Shown here: one piece after another, positions 11,106 to 11,108 of the stretch | Layout of the letters: each line of letters begins with the position of its first letter | How positions within the stretch are numbered: position 1 is the first letter of the stretch | Origin: Nitrospinota bacterium | Lineage (GTDB): Bacteria; Nitrospinota_A; UBA7883; JADGGD01 | Assembly (NCBI GenBank): GCA_015229165.1 | Contig: JADGCD010000054.1 | Span: forward strand, 1-11,108 | Direction of reading: 5' to 3' | Length of the DNA: 11,108 nucleotides | Notes under the pieces: model-generated | What the model was told of the DNA's origin: nothing | The model's input: the letters and a program-made list of their open reading frames with translations, nothing else | The model's database searches: none | Position numbers and translations under genes: made by a program

Positions 11106-11108
11106 TGT
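11074..11108 (-). CDS. C-terminal end of a probable FtsX/MacB-type ABC permease (5' part off window)
   Basis: Only 10 codons and TAG are visible, reading ISPIDALRLE. Many MacB/LolC-type permeases of the FtsX superfamily end in a similar -P-(I/V)-(D/E)-A-L-R-x-E tail, so this is the likely identity. The call rests on this motif alone. The gene precedes the REC-TPR gene by 111 bp in the same direction. Confidence 0.45.
   Translation of the reverse strand, partial: ISPIDALRLE

Noticed and set aside
1..11108. tRNA, rRNA or CRISPR array
   Set aside because: No cloverleaf-like sequence, rRNA signature or regularly spaced repeat was seen on either strand by eye.

Overview
The window is GC-rich, gene-dense bacterial chromosome. 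The gene set suggests a flagellated Gram-negative bacterium, probably a proteobacterium: a TatC translocase, a Tat-exported copper-storage-type protein, a pyrophosphate-type phosphofructokinase, a biotin carboxyltransferase and a close match to a sigma-28 (FliA) promoter. I cannot name the genus. Almost everything is on the minus strand. The exceptions are two small plus-strand genes at about 3.9-4.55 kb.

Layout, left to right. 1-301: 5' part of a Csp1-like Cys-rich four-helix copper protein (minus). 417-2159: pyruvate carboxylase subunit B / oxaloacetate decarboxylase alpha (minus). 2319-3026: TylF-type O-methyltransferase (minus). 3055-3792: LexA/CI-like self-cleaving repressor (minus). It is divergent from a small excisionase/MerR-type HTH gene (about 3904-4131, plus) across a 20-bp perfect palindrome, like a phage-style switch. 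4192-4554: a plus-strand gene of unknown function that seems to start at ATC. 4617-6989: tight minus-strand operon DUF72, tatC, pyrF. 7048-7261: possible dispersed repeat element. 7258-7425: 55-aa protein of unknown function behind the sigma-28-type promoter. 7515-7722: dense nested inverted repeats and direct repeats, possibly a structured RNA or folded-DNA element. 7724-9025: PPi-type phosphofructokinase. 9288-9401 and 9426-9554: two tiny single-span membrane proteins in tandem, closed by a strong terminator. 9727-10962: REC-TPR response regulator. 11074-11108: last codons of a probable FtsX/MacB-type permease.

Functional links. PPi-PFK (glycolysis) and the pyruvate/oxaloacetate carboxyltransferase (anaplerosis or decarboxylation) are central carbon enzymes. 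TatC is the translocase that would export the twin-arginine copper protein. The repressor keeps the Ala-Gly cleavage site and Ser/Lys dyad of LexA, so the divergent HTH gene is probably DNA-damage responsive. The least explained region is 7.05-7.72 kb. There the 55-aa gene has a flagellar-type promoter, an mRNA 5' end inside an 11-bp GC stem, and a stop codon inside a repeat-like hairpin, next to an array of competing inverted repeats.
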